Assembly: GCA_025526915.1 (NCBI GenBank)
Contig: JAHLKH010000077.1
Span: 1-64,000 of the forward strand
From: Entophlyctis helioformis
Lineage: Eukaryota > Chytridiomycota > Chytridiomycetes > Chytridiales > Chytriomycetaceae
Direction of reading: 5' to 3'
Length of the DNA stretch: 64,000 nt
Under the pieces are notes generated by a model that saw nothing but the letters and a program-made list of their open reading frames with translations, was not told where the DNA came from and made no database searches. A program made the position numbers and the translations under genes. Positions 11,550 through 24,190 of this stretch are shown here, one piece after another (the stretch's first letter is position 1; each line of letters starts with the position of its first letter).

Positions 11550-14500
11550 TTAGGACTTGGCGCCATGGCCAAAGGAGCGGAACCAGTGCACGAGCCTCTT
11601 GCGCAGTTTCTTGAACAGAGCCATTCTGCGCGCCTTGCGCCACCTGCTCCCACTACCCTTGCTGGCACCGTCCTGGCCCACATTGCCATTGCCCAAGCCC
11701 GGCTTGCCAACCTCGGCCTCCTCCACAATGCAACGGTCGCAGGTGGCCATGTGCGGGTGCCACCACGCCGTACGGAACGCCAGCACAGCAGCCATGCCGG
11801 CATCGATCTTGCCCGTGCGTTTGAGATCAGCGACAACGGCTGACGGAATCATGGCAGCCGACTCCATCGCACGGGCAATGTGGCCCACAATGTCTCCGGT
11901 ATGCGGCACCTCGTGCCCACCGTCGTAGGCAAGCTCAATGCGCAGGTGCTGGTTGTAGTGACTGCGCATCTGGCGATGGTTGCCGGCAGGCTCGTGTCGG
12001 CCGTGCAGATGGACAGACGGGATGCAGATGCCCTCGGGAACGGGCTCCTTGAAGACAGCCGGCACCTGCAGCGAGGACTCGAGGATGGCGCCACTGAGCA
12101 CGGAGAAGGACCAGGTGCGCGTGAGCTTGCCGCGCTCGGCGAGGAGGTCGAGGATGGCGACGACGTGTGCGCCTTCCGAGTGGCCCAGCAGGCCGTCGAT
12201 CGCGCCATGCGAAGCGAGCTGGTCCGTGCAGTACGCAACAAGCTGGTGAACAGACTCGACCGTGTTCTCACCTTCCGCGAACCACGAGTAGGTTTCCTGG
12301 TCTTGCAGGATGATGTGCTCCATCCCTGGCCAAACCGACAGCACAGATGCTTGCCGTCAGACAATGTCCATGCACAATCACTGCAACCACGCACGTTCAA
12401 CGCTTACCTGCGCCATCAACCTTGATAGGACCCTGAATGAACACAAACTCGATCGGCGTGCCAGCCTTTGCGGCGCGGATACTCGACATCTGGTACTCCA
12501 TCATTGTCGTGTTGAAAATGGAGCCGTGGAAACACGCGATCCTGAGCGGTCTGGATGGTGCTGCAGAGGGACTCTCGGTTTTGGCATCGTCTCCGTAGTG
12601 GTTGTCGACGTCCTTGGGCGGAACGGCTGGGAGGTACGAGCGAGCAACAGCGGCAGTCATGGTCGACAGGGTCGAGTACTTGAAGAGAATGTTGGCGTGG
12701 ATGTCCGAGTTGGGGAACGCCTGCTTGATCTTGGAGTAGAGGACGAATGCAGAGATCGAGTCACCACCGAGTGCAAAGAACGACGTGTTGCGACCAATCG
12801 ACTCGACTGGCACGCCAAGCACATCGGCCCACACGGCTGCCATGCGCATCTCGGCATCGCTCGTCGGTGCCTCGACTGTAATCACAACATCCATGGCGGC
12901 GAGTGCCTTCTTGTCCGTCTTGCCGTTGGCGTTGGTCGGCATGGCGTCCAGTCCCACAAACACGGCCGGCACCATGTACGCTGGCAGGTGCTCCGACACC
13001 ACATCGCGCAGCTCGTCGGCATCAATGTCGGCAGGTGTCACGAATCCCACCAGGTGCGTCTTGTCCTTGACAATCGCTGCGGCCGCCGTCACACGCGGGT
13101 GCTTCATCAGTGCGGCTGCAACCTCGTCCAGCTCAATGCGGTATCCCTTGAGCTTGACCTGGTCGTCCATCCGGCCGAGAATCTCGAAGCGGCCGTCGGG
13201 AAGCATGCGTCCGAGATCGCCCGTCTTGAACATCCGTGAGCCAGCAACACCAGAGAACGGATCGGCCAGGAACTTGTCGGCCGTCATGCCAGGCAGGTTG
13301 ATGTATCCAGGCGACACACCAATGCCGCCAAGATACATCTCGCCAACGACTCCGGCGGGAACGCGACATCGCTGTCCGTCCAGCACGTAGCTGCTCACGT
13401 TGGCCATGGGCGGTCCGACCATCACCGTATCAGCGCGTCCGAGCACCAGACTGTGCGTCATGATGGCTGTCTCGGACGGTCCGTACGAGTTGGTGAACGT
13501 CACGTGGCTCGCCCACAGATCCTTGAGCTCGGCCGGCACTGCCTCGCCAATGAGCGTCACGTGCGTGATGTTGGGATACTGCTCCGGTCGGCCGAGCAGC
13601 GACAGACCCGTCGGTGTCGTCACAAGCACACTGACCCGGCCGATGGTGCTGAACACGTCGCCTTCGCGCAGCACAAGCGTCGCGCCGTTGCAGAGCGATC
13701 CCCAGATCTCCCACTGGCAGACATCAAAGCCAATGGCCATGAACTGCATCACACGCGAGCGCGGGAGGATGCCGATGGGAGCAGCGCGGAAGGATGCCAC
13801 GTTGACGGCACCGGCGTGCGGGACAGGAACACCCTTGGGAGTTCCTGTGGAACCCGACGTGAACACGACGAATGCCTCCGAGTTGCGCGTGGCCGTATTG
13901 GCATCGTCGGCTGCACGAACAAACACGGCGTCGGACTGCAGCAGTTGGTCCGCAGACACGGTCGCGACACGGACGGAAGTGGTGTGCAGAGCGAGTGCGT
14001 CGACGCGCTCTTGCTCAGAGTCTGTGGTCAAGAGAGCGTGGATATCGGCGTCGCCCAGAATGAAGCGAATACGCTCGGCTGGGAACTTGGAGTCGAGCGG
14101 CACCATGGTGGCGCCAGCCTTGAGCACGGCGAGCAGTGCCAGCGGGAACTCGAGGCATCGCTGCATGATCACTGCGACGCGCGAGCCAACGCCAGTGCGC
14201 ACGCCGATCGAGACGAGCTGGGCAGCCAGAGCGTTGGCACATGCGTCAAGCTTGCCGTAAGTCAGGTGCAGGTCACCGTACTCGACGGCCGTCCAGTCGG
14301 GATGCTCCACTGCGCGTGCCTCGAAGCTGTGGTGCACGAGCTCGTATGGCAGATCCACAAGTGGTCCGAAGCTGTGTGCGTCGAGCAGCTGCATCTGGGA
14401 AGGCGACAGATCCCACAGCGACTTGAGGCTTGTCTGAGACTTGACAGCCTCGACGACCTGTCCGAGTGTAAAGTCAAACTCGGCCAGAATGACTGCAGCC

Positions 14501-16774
14501 TGCGTCCGTGTCAGCTGCGCGTGGTCAAAGAGCGCGTTGAGCTGCAGAACTGTCGGCTGCGGGAGCACAATGAGCTCAAAGTCGTATGCAAGCGAGTGCG
14601 ACGACTCGGTGTCGGCCATCAGCTCAAACGGTGCCGCTTCGCTCTTGCCGCCCAGACCGTCATCCGGCACGTTCTCGAGCACGACAAGCGTGTTGAACAG
14701 CTTGGCGTCGGACGGAAGACCCGTTGTCTTGGCCACGTCGATCAGACCGGCGTGCGAGTGCGGCAGCATCAGGCCGTGGTCGGACTGCATGGTGCGCATG
14801 AGATCGGCAACCGGAATGTCGTCCGAGCCAATCTTCACACGGCAAGGCACCGTGTTGATCATTGCACCGATGATGCTGTTGTCGAGGATGCACACGCGAG
14901 TTGTCAGCCGTTGCTCACAATCATCAGCCACAAGCACACGCAGCAGAAGCATCCACAAGCAGCAACATCAGCATGCGACTCACCGATCGGCACCAGCAAC
15001 GGGAATGTCACGGCCAGACACAACCTGGCCAAACACAATGTCGTTGGACGCGTGTACTTGCGCAGCATCATGGCCCACGCCGCCTTGATGAGCACGGCCG
15101 CTGTGACGCCTGCCTGCTTGCACACCGCTTGGATCTGGTGGATTGGCGTGCTGCACTCGAGCGACAGCGGCTTGTCCTCGGGGGCGTCCTCAAAGCCGTC
15201 CTTGCCGTCCTTGCCGTCCTTGCGTCCCATTTGCCGAGCGACAGCGGCTCGGCAGGCACAATGTGCGCCAGATACTCGCGCCAGAAGGACTCGGTCGCCG
15301 CGGTGTCCTGTGCCGCAATAAAGTCGACCACTGACCGGAACGGCGGACGGTCGGCAAGGGGCGTGCCGTCGAGTGCGTCCATGAGGTCGTTGATGATCAT
15401 GGGGAGGGACCAGCCGTCGTACAGCGTGTGGTGGATCGTGAGCACAACGACTTGCGTGGCATTGTCGGTGCTCTTGCCACGCATGGACATAGGCAGCACA
15501 GACGACGTGTTGGCCGGCTCGAGGAGAGCAAGACGGATCCAGAGACCGTCGCCGACTGTGAAGCCACGCTGGCGGTCGCTGGCAACAAAGGCCGCAAGAT
15601 CGGCGTCGCTGGCCATGACAGCACGGTGCAGCGCAACATCGCGCTCGCTGACACGCAGACGCACGACCTGCACGATGCCGTCAGCCGTGGCAGTTGGGAC
15701 AAACGACGTGCGCAGGATGGCGTGGTGCTGCACCAGCGTGCGGAACGCCGAGCCGAGAGCAGCGGGATCGACGGTGTGCTTGGCACGCAGCACGACCTGG
15801 TTGACGTATGCACTGCTGTCTTGCATGGTGGCAGCCACCATACCGGACTGCAGCGGCGTCGCGGGGAAGATGTCGACCTGCGAGGCTGCATCGACGGAAG
15901 CATCAGAAGCACCGGAAAGCACCGGAAGCGCCAGCCGTGGCAACAGGCAGACCGAGACGATCCGACCATTCAAGAGCGATCTCGTCACGAGCAGCCTGTG
16001 ACACAGACGCCGCTGGCCACGAAGGAGTACCGGCTGGGTCGGCAGATGCAGAAGGGGTCAGATCGCCAAGCGTTTTGGCGCCGAGGAGCTGTGACGCTGA
16101 AAGCTCGATGCCGCTCTCCTTTGCTTTGGCGGCCATGCGAATAGCAGAGATCGAGTCGCCGCCCAGCTCGAGAAAAGACGCATCGTTCGACAGGGAGCCA
16201 ACGTCGATGCCGAGAATGTCGGCATACATGGCCTTGAGCTCGTCGGGCATCCCGCTGAGGTCAAATTCCGACGACGCTGCAGCCGGTTTGATTGGCTTGG
16301 GAAGCTCGACCTTGGCTTCAATCGGAGCCGCAACGGGATTCTCGGCATTGGCCGTCACGGCTGCCACATGGATGTTCCGATCTGGAAAGCGCAGCGTCAA
16401 GATCAAGCGAAACGAGAATGTGTGGATAAAGTGGTCAGGAGGAGTCGTTTAAGCAAGTGCACAAGAGTGCCAAATGAGGTACACTTGCCATTGGCGAGCA
16501 ACTTGGGACTCGGAAGCGAGAGTGTAGATGGCTCCTCGCCTTTGTTTCCGGTGCTGCTGGTCGGCGAGGCAGCTTGACTACCGTCGAGCGACACGGGACT
16601 TGGAGGCGTAAGCAAAGCAGGCAGCTCGCCCTGCTCCTTGGCAACGGCGGCAGGCGAGGCGCTAGCGTCTACGCGGTAGTTGATGCCGTTGCTGGCGGTG
16701 ACAGATGGGACGGCAGCGTTGAGAGTATTGCCAGAGGCAGCGGTTGAGGGAGGGAGATCGTAGACAAGAGTCAT
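11550..16774 (-). CDS. Non-ribosomal peptide synthetase, T-C-A-T-FSH1 hydrolase
   Basis: Four exons: 16774-16489, 16381-14984, 14875-12408, 12325-11550; intron 1 has a GC donor (G|GCAAGT). After a ~95-aa low-complexity leader come a carrier domain (ELGGDSISAIRMA), a condensation domain (TPLQSGMVAA, HHTLYDG), an adenylation domain (FTSGSTGTPKG, NSYGPSE, FKTGDLGRMLPDG, GYRIELDE, NGKTDKKAL), a second carrier (FALGGDSISAF) and a serine hydrolase of the FSH1 family (IACFHGS, LLGHSEGAH, DGGHEVPH) in the place of a thioesterase. A basic tail follows. Three single-base indels (an extra T near 15915, a missing A near 15232, a missing C near 15044) break the ORF; undoing them gives 1643 codons. The first carrier has no partner A domain, so it needs loading in trans. 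Product unknown. Confidence 0.9.
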
Positions 16775-17866
16775 GGAGTCGAGTGGCTAGACTTGTATTG
16801 CGACTTGTTGGGTCTGGTTGATTGCTTGCCTTGCAAAAGGAACTGTCGTCGCTGTCGCCGAAGCAATTATTGGTGGTGATTGTCGGTATAAAAGGAGGCA
16901 AGAGGTGCGCAATGGTATGGAGGCGTTCAGGCGTCAGTCAAGACAAGGTGTAGCACTTCAAGGGGAAGAGACAAGGAGCAGCCAAGAGATGCACAGCCAT
17001 ACGTCTAGGTAAGGATGAGGGAAAGCCGATGTCAATGCCTTGGTGATTAAAATCACAAGTCGGCAGGCACGCGGGGGCGGGTGCCAGATCGCCGAGTGTT
17101 TTCACGACAGGCAAGGCAAGACGCCCACGTGGCGGGTCGAGCCCTTGTGGAGTCGATGAGGCTGTGAGTGCAAAAGTGTGCACAGCACGTGTGGCAGGGC
17201 GAGAAACAGGCATCTGAGAGAGGTCATCTGATGTGCCAAACGATGGCGTGATTGCGCGACTGCTGACGAGACGAGCCCGCTGCGATGAGTTGACGCGTTG
17301 GACTCTGGACTCGTTGGAGGTGGTGGGAGTTTTGGGCAGCGCTGGTGCTGTTGCACTGTGCTTGCGCAGACGGCAGGACTGCGCGACAGAAGGAGAGAGG
17401 GGCAGAGGGACAGAGGGGACGAGCTTGTAGGCAGCGATGCGGATGTGAGCGCCGTGCTGGCGAGTGCACGGCAGCCGGCAGCAGCAGCAGCAGCGAGTGC
17501 CGCGCGGCAGGTGTGGCTGGATTCGATTGTGGATTGCCAGTCGGCCACACGCCCACACGCCAACACCAGACGGACTGATACCAGTTTGCACAGCACACGT
17601 GTCCGCATGGACCCGTGGCCGTGACGCCGGCGAGCGACCCACGCCCATCATCGACTGACTGTCACTGCCCAACCGATGATGGCGGCTGATTACGAATCGC
17701 GCGTCACGCGCTTCTGCCATGCCAAAATGTGGCAGTACAGGCTTGGCTGTGTGGCACAACCATCCCGCCTGCGGCATCCACGTGGCCGAGATCCGTTGCA
17801 TATCTGGTCGTCGATGGGCTCCACCGACGCTCGTGGATTCGCAGACCCTATCTGGTCAACTCTCCA
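16775..17866. promoter_or_regulatory. Divergent intergenic region NRPS / ABCC transporter
   Basis: About 1.09 kb separate the two start codons. I see no convincing gene here. Bases 17058-17831 are the first copy of the 0.77-kb direct repeat; 16775-17057 is unique. A TATAAA motif on the minus strand is not obvious, but GGTATAAAAGG lies at 16885-16895, roughly 110 bp upstream of the NRPS start. Overlapping ORFs in this region repeat exactly in the second copy and look like chance GC-rich frames. Confidence 0.5.
17058..17831 (+). repeat. 0.77-kb direct repeat, copy 1 (5' flank of ABCC gene)
   Basis: Matches 27169-27941 with about six differences over 773 bp by eye, including one single-base indel (CAACCGATG versus CAACCATG). 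Both copies are in direct orientation. Copy 1 ends 36 bp before the ABCC start codon, copy 2 53 bp before the ABCG start codon. No terminal inverted repeats, transposase or LTR-like ends are visible. I read it as a duplicated upstream region and not as a transposon. Confidence 0.93.
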
Positions 17867-20800
17867 ATGCCGAAAGCAGATCCAGTGGTTGTGTCGTTGG
17901 ACGCCAACCACCACGCCGACCACCACGCTGACGATGGCAAGAGTGCTGGCAGCGGCAGCAAGCTGGCCACCGCGGCCTTGCCCGCCACTCCGCCCCTGCA
18001 GATCAAGCGCAACGCCTTCTCCTTTGTGACGCTGTCATGGCTGACGGCGACGCTGAAGAGGGGCTACCGCAAGCCGCTGCAGCAGGAGGCAAGTCTGTGC
18101 ACACCCTCCGATCCCACCCAGGCTGCTCACGGCTGGTCGCTCGGCCTGCCCCGTGCACCGTCGCTGCAGAACAGAGGCTGACAGCGGCTCCTGCGCTCCA
18201 CAGGACCTTCCCCAGCTCAGCGTCAACGACCGGACGGCCACCAAGGCAATCGTGCTGCAGCCGTTCTGGTCGCAGTTCAGGACGCACTCGGCCGATCCGC
18301 AGCGTGCAGCGCCTCCGTCGCTCGGTGCCGCCCTGTCTGCACACTTCTACGGCCTCTTGTGAGTCGCATCCGACTGGCAGTCTCTGCGACACTCTGCATC
18401 TTCAACCAGGCACTGACAACCGCCACACTTGCAGCTTGATTATGCTGGTGGCGCAGGCAACCGAGGCGGCCATCAACATCCAGCTGCCGCTGCTCATCCC
18501 GCAGATCCTCAAGGTGCTGCGCTTCGGCAGCCTGGCGCCAGACGTCATCATCTCCAACGCCTACGGCCTCGCCTTTCTCTTCTTTGGCCTCCAGGTCCTG
18601 CGTGTCGTCGTCAATGCGACGCAGAACGCCGTGCGCATCAACATGGCCATGAACCTGCGCTCTGTTCTGATCGATGCCATCTTTGGCAAGGCGCTTCGAC
18701 TGTCGGCAAAGGGCCGCTCCGAGTACCCAGCCGGAAAGATCAACTCGCTCGTCGACGTCGACTCGCTGGCCATTGTCGGATTTCCTTCCAGCTTCCTCAC
18801 GCTCGTCGTCTCGTTGGGCCAGATCGCATCGGGCATCTACTACCTGTCCCGCGAGCTCGGCATTGCAACGCTGGTCGCCATGGGCACCTTTGTTCTGTTC
18901 CTCGGCCTTGTGTTTGCCCTGCTGCCCTCGGTCAACGCGGCCTTTGCAAGATACATGACATCGATGGACTTGCGCACCAAGTACTTGCGCGAGTTCCTGT
19001 ACGGCATCAAGGTCATCAAGTTCCAAGCCGCCGAAGAGCTCTTCCACGAGTCCATCACTGCGGCGCGTGCTCGGCAGCTGTCGGCCCTCAGTGGCATCCT
19101 TGTGCCGCTGGCGACCTTGTTCTCGCTCCTCGTCTTTTTGCAGATCGGCATCGCCCCCGTCGCCATCATCTCCTTTTACGCCTTTGGCGGCGAGATGTCG
19201 TCGGAAAAGGTCTTTGCCATTCTCGGTCTGCTGAGCGCCGTGACCTCGCCTGTCGGCTTCATCAGCAACGCATTGACGTGAGTTCCGTGCGGCCGCCATT
19301 GAGTGTTTGGATGTGGTCGCTGACACGATCCTTGCAATCCGTCCCGCTTCATCAGAGATGTCATCAAGTTCTTTGTGTGCTTCAAGCGTGTGCGCGACTT
19401 TCTGGCTTCTCCCGAGGCTCAGCCCGGCGAGTCAACGCTCTTGCTCGCAGAGGACCAGTCTGACGACGGATCTGCCATCAAGATCGATGGCGCCACCTTT
19501 ACCTGGGAGGAAGTCAAGAAGGATGACCCTCAAGGTTCCAAGAGCAAGAAGCTGTCGAGAAGGGCCAAGAAGATCGCCAAGAAGGCTGCAAAGGCCGGTG
19601 CCGACGCCAACACAAGCACCGCCGGGCAGCTGCACGAGCCGTTCAAGGTCGAGGACATCAACCTGTCCATCCCGCGCGGCTCGCTGTTGCTGTGTTGGCT
19701 CTGTCGGATCTGGCAAGTCGTCGTTCCTGTCTGCTCTCATTGGCGGCATGCGCAAGACGGCTGGCTCGTCGTCCGTCTTCGGATCCGTCGCCTACTGCGC
19801 TCAGGAGCCGTGGATCCTGACCGGCACCATCGAGGAGAACATTGTGTTCAGCGACGAGTCTGTGCGTCCCAACATCGCCAAGGCCGTGTCTGCCTCGTGT
19901 CTTGAGCACGATCTCGAGATCCTCCCCAACGGTCTCGGCACGCAGATTGGCGAGAAGGGCATCAACCTGTCTGGCGGCCAGAAGGCTCGTGTTGCACTCG
20001 CTCGTGCCATTGCTCGCGACGCCGATATCTACCTGCTGGACGATCCCATTGCCGCCCTTGATGCCACGTCGGCAAGAAAGTGTTTGACGAGGCCATCTGC
20101 GGCACGCTCAAGAGCAAGACGGTCGTGCTTGTCACGCACCAGCTGCACCTGCTTCCCAAGGTCGACTTTGTTGTCGTGCTCGATGACGGCCGTGTTACCG
20201 AGACGGGCACGTTCAAGGATCTCATGGTCAAGCAGGACGGCACCCTCGTCGAGATGATGAAGGACTACCAGGTCGACGACGAAGACGACAAGGACGATAG
20301 CGAGTCGACCATAAGCAGTGAAGAGGAGGAAGAGGTTGCCATGGCGATCAAAGAGTTTGAGGAGGAAAGAGCCGCCGCCGAGGACCGCCGTGTCGGCGCA
20401 GTTCAATTCTCGACCATCCGATCCTTCTTCCTTGCAGCCGGAAGCGCGTACTTTGGCTTCGTCATTGTGCTCTTCACAATGCTCGTGGGCATGTCTGCCA
20501 TGGTCTCGATCACGCTCTCCATCTGGACAGACAACAAGTGGGGATGGACGCTGTTTGACTACTTCAAGTTCTACGTTGGCATCACTGTCGGCCAGTCTGC
20601 CATTGCCAGTAAGTTGGTTTGCTCGTCGCTTTGATGCGCTTCTTGAATGTCTCTTGGCACTTACCCGCCATACCATCGTCACTATCCACAGTCAGCTTGA
20701 TCGTGATTGCATTCGTGCTGTGCTACCGCTCGATCGTGTTCATTCACAGCACGGCTCTCGCTGGCCTGATCCGCGCGCCAATGTCCTTCTTTGAAAGCCA

Positions 20801-22540
20801 GCCCATTGGCCGCATCCTCAACCGCATGACGACGGATGTCGAGTTCCTCGATCGCGACTTTAACCAGATGCTGATCAACACGCTGGCTGGTGCTGTGACG
20901 TTTGTGGCTTTTGGTGCAGCCATTGTGTACGCATCGGCCATCTTTTGGGTAAGTTGCGGCCATGCTTGCTGCGTTCCAATGCGCCAGCTCCGAAGCTAAC
21001 ATTCGAGACGCTTTTTGTGCATTCTACACTCTCGCGCACCAACAGTCCAGTTTGCGGCCATCACTGCCGTCAGCCTTCTCGTCTACCGCTTCTACAACGT
21101 GTCTTACCGCGAGCTCAAGCGTCTGTCGTCCATCATGAAGTCGCCGCTCAACTCGCACGTCTCAGAGTCGCTCAACGGCATCCCGACCATCGCTGCCTAT
21201 GGCGTCCAGTCCAAGTTTGTCGCCACTGAGCAGACCAAGATGGATCTGCTCAACCAGTCGGCGTTGCTTCTTGGAAGCTCTCAGCTGTGGCTGGCATTCC
21301 GCCTCGAGATGCTCACGTCGACCGTGACGCTCGTTGTTGTCATTCTGGCAGCCCGCGAAGTGATCAAGGGAGGCGACGTTGGTCTTGCGCTCAACTGCTC
21401 GATCATGCTTGGATCGTCGCTGAACCAGCTGCTTGGGCTATCCAGTGAGCTTGAGGCTGCCTTCAACTCGGTCGAGCGACTCAACTACTACGCCAACGAC
21501 CTGCCGTCCGAGGCTGCCCGCCTGCTGCCCAACGACCCTGCGACCAAGGACGAGTGGCCGACTGCCGGTGCACTTGCCATCCGCGACCTGCAGATCTGCT
21601 ACGACTCGCGTCCCGACCACGCCGTCATCAAGAACCTGTCGCTCGACATCCGTCCTGGCGAAAAGGTCGGCATTGTCGGCCGCACCGGCTCGGGCAAGAG
21701 CACGCTCATGACGGCCCTGTTCCGTATCATGGAGGCATCCAAGGGATCCATCACCATCGACGGCCGCGACATTGCGACGCTCGGTCTCAAGACGCTGCGC
21801 TCTCGCCTGCAGATCATCCCGCAGGAGCCCGTGCTGTTCAAGGGAACCGTGCGGTCCAACCTCGACATGCTGCAGACGGGATACACCGACGACCAGCTGT
21901 GGGAGTCGCTGTCGCTCGTGGGTCTCAAGGACTACGTGGCTGCGCAGACAGACAAGCTGGATGCGGCGATCGAGGAAACGGATCCAACCTGTCGATGGGC
22001 CAGCGCCAGCTGCTGTGTCTTGCCAAGGCCATTCTCGCGCGGCCCAAGGTGCTCATCATGGACGAGGCGACGGCGTCGGTGGATGCCGAGGCCGACAAGC
22101 GCATCCAAGAGTCGATCCGGTCGCAGTTTGCCGACACGACGGTGCTGAGCATTGCGCACCGTCTCAACACGATTGCGGCGTTTGACCGCGTGCTTGTGCT
22201 GGACCAGGGCGAGATTGCCGAGTTTGATGCGCCGCATGTGCTGCTCGGCCGGGCTGGCTCTGTGTTTGGTGAGCTTGTGGATGCGACTGGCGCTGCCAAT
22301 GCTGCTGTCATTCGCGAGATTGCGTCTGGCCACTTCAACGCCTCGCAGGTGTGATCTGTCTGTATGTCTGTCTGTCATCAATACACCCTTGTGCAACAGC
22401 CACCACTGCCCTTGAGCACGACAGACAGCCAGACTCGCACAGTGTTCAAGCAGACGACTGTGCAGGAGCAGCACGCCATCGCCATGGTGCACTTCCTGGA
22501 CACGTTCCTGACCACGACTGCTCGTGCAGCCAAGAAGTGA
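17867..22540 (+). CDS. ABC transporter, ABCC/MRP type (full-length TMD-NBD-TMD-NBD)
   Basis: Seven exons: 17867-18088, 18204-18358, 18435-19277, 19356-20608, 20692-20948, 21046-22348, 22433-22540. Intron 1 has a GC donor (GAG|GCAAGT) and joins PLQQE to DLPQL, a hallmark of the ABCC N-terminus. NBD1 has Walker [10 protein letters not shown], signature LSGGQ and Walker B IYLLDDP; NBD2 has [14 protein letters not shown] and [13 protein letters not shown] charged linker ([11 protein letters not shown]) precedes NBD1. Single-base deletions, in or beside short homopolymer runs, occur near 19690-19705 (two), 20063, 20947 and 21975; restoring them gives 1382 codons. The family exports conjugates, drugs and peptides across plasma or vacuolar membranes. 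Divergent from the NRPS, it is a candidate exporter or self-resistance pump for its product. Confidence 0.9.
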
Positions 22541-22775
22541 TTGTCCCACAAGAAAGCATCAATTATGACATTGACATTCATTGACGCCAGCATGCATAAT
22601 GGCAGATGCCACTTCACACGACCATCAACAGGCACTTCTCACGGTTTCTCACTGACTTTGCATTTTGCCACAGCTTCAGATATCTGGTTCTCACTCATCA
22701 GCTCGTCCAGCTCGGCAAGCTGAGGGTTGACGAGTCGGTCCACAATGCGCTCATGCTGATGTCACAGTGGACCAC

Positions 22776-24166
22776 TTAGAGGGATGCGAGGTGCTCAAGA
22801 GCAGCCAGACCGTGAATAATGAATGCCACGACATTCTGGAGGGCAAGAGATGCGTCATGTGAGCACAGCATGGCGTGGTCGTGATGGAGCAGCTGCTCCT
22901 CAATGAGCATGATGCCATTGCCCTTGCTGTCAGGTCATGCGAGACAAAGCATTTGGCGATGTTCGGGTGGCCCTGGACCCATTCAGTCATGTGGGCCACC
23001 TTGGTACATGATGTGGTAGCCGGCTTCTGGAGCCGCCTCCATCTTGTGCCAAAACGAGTTGAGGGCGAGCATAGCCCTTCGCCATGCTGCTGCTTGATGC
23101 CTACGCGCATGCACGTCCAGGCGGTTGGTGATCTCAACTGGAGAGGGGAGCCAACTGCAAGGCCGCCAATGAGCCACTCCAGAGCATTCTGCGACTCGTC
23201 CGCAGCAATGTCGTTTGCCCTGCGAACCGCAGTGCGTGAGGTGGCTGCCCAATTGAGACGAACATGACCGGGTTGTCAAACATGCGGCTGGATGGATCAA
23301 GCCGCCCAAACTGCTTGAATGCCGCGACATAGATGATGCCGAACCGCGACAAAGAGAACATCCGCCGGGCAACAGTCTCCGAGCGAATGGCGGCCAAGAG
23401 ACGAACGACGTCGCTGCTGGTAGCCGCCTCGCGCTTTGCTCGCTGTCGTGCAAACACTATCATCGCCTGCTTCTTGGCTTCGATGATCCAGCTACCTTTA
23501 AGCAGCAGGTGCGCGATATCTGGTCAAGTCAACAACAAAGAGTCAGCAAGCAAGCAGACCCAGAGCCAGCACAGCAGAAGCACACATACCGTCAAGGATG
23601 GTGGTTGCGCGTTCAACATCATAAACGCGATCGCTGACGATGGTGTCGTCGTCGGCCAGCGGCTCTCCATCCAGGAGGACGCTCAGACTAGTCTTGACGA
23701 CCTTATGCTCTTTGGCGATGTGGTCTTTCAGAGCCAGGACGGTTTGCTGCTGGGTGAGCTTGAAGGGGTGCTCGTCACCATCGAAGGTGTAATACACCCA
23801 GCGTTGGCGCTGGCCGGTGGGTCGTGGTGTCGTGGCCTGAGCCGATGCAGCAGCAGGAGCGGCTGCGGTTGCTTGTGCAGCGGTTTCGTCCGAGACAAAG
23901 AAGGGATTGGCTGGATCGAAGAATGCCGGCTCAGGGTTTTGTTGGCGGTCTGCAGACGAACTGCCACCGGCGGGGCGTTGCGAGGGTCCTGCAGCCGAAC
24001 TGCCACTGGCGGTGTCGTGGGCAGAGTCCGCTGCTGGTGCTGTTTGCGGCTGGCCTTTGCGAGGCCGTAGGACCCTTTGCGAGCGGCCGCCAGCTTGTCC
24101 TTCGCCCGACATCTGGTTGGCAGTTGACAGTTGAGGCGGAAAGATGCGAAATCCACGCAGATTCAT
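22776..24166 (-). CDS. Uncharacterised protein with ubiquitin-like domain (several frameshifts)
   Basis: The first exon (start 24166 or, better, MSGEGQ at 24112) encodes an Arg/Gln/Ala-rich leader and then a ubiquitin-like stretch: WVYYTFDGDEHPFKL, LKDHIAKEHKV and LSVLLDGEPLADDDTI, with beta-strand/helix spacing like ubiquitin. An intron (donor G|GTATGT near 23590, acceptor TTGACCAG) leads to a second exon, DIAHLLLKGSWIIEAKK. Downstream the coding potential moves between frames at least three times (near 23253, 23146 and 23010), finishing as ALQNVVAFIIHGLAALEH and a TAA at 22776-22778. I cannot name the C-terminal domain. The gene converges on the ABCC transporter. A link to the adjacent metabolic genes is not shown. 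Confidence 0.5.
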
Positions 24167-24190
24167 TCGTCGGAACAGAGCGGGATCGTG

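Noticed and set aside
11550..16774. NRPS as a pseudogene
   Set aside because: All core motifs and splice sites are intact and the three frame breaks are single-base run-length changes that restore an exact codon number, so consensus error is more likely.
17102..17801. Overlapping ORFs inside the 0.77-kb repeats
   Set aside because: They recur identically in both copies only because the DNA is duplicated. They show no domain and overlap on both strands; the region lies between divergent start codons.
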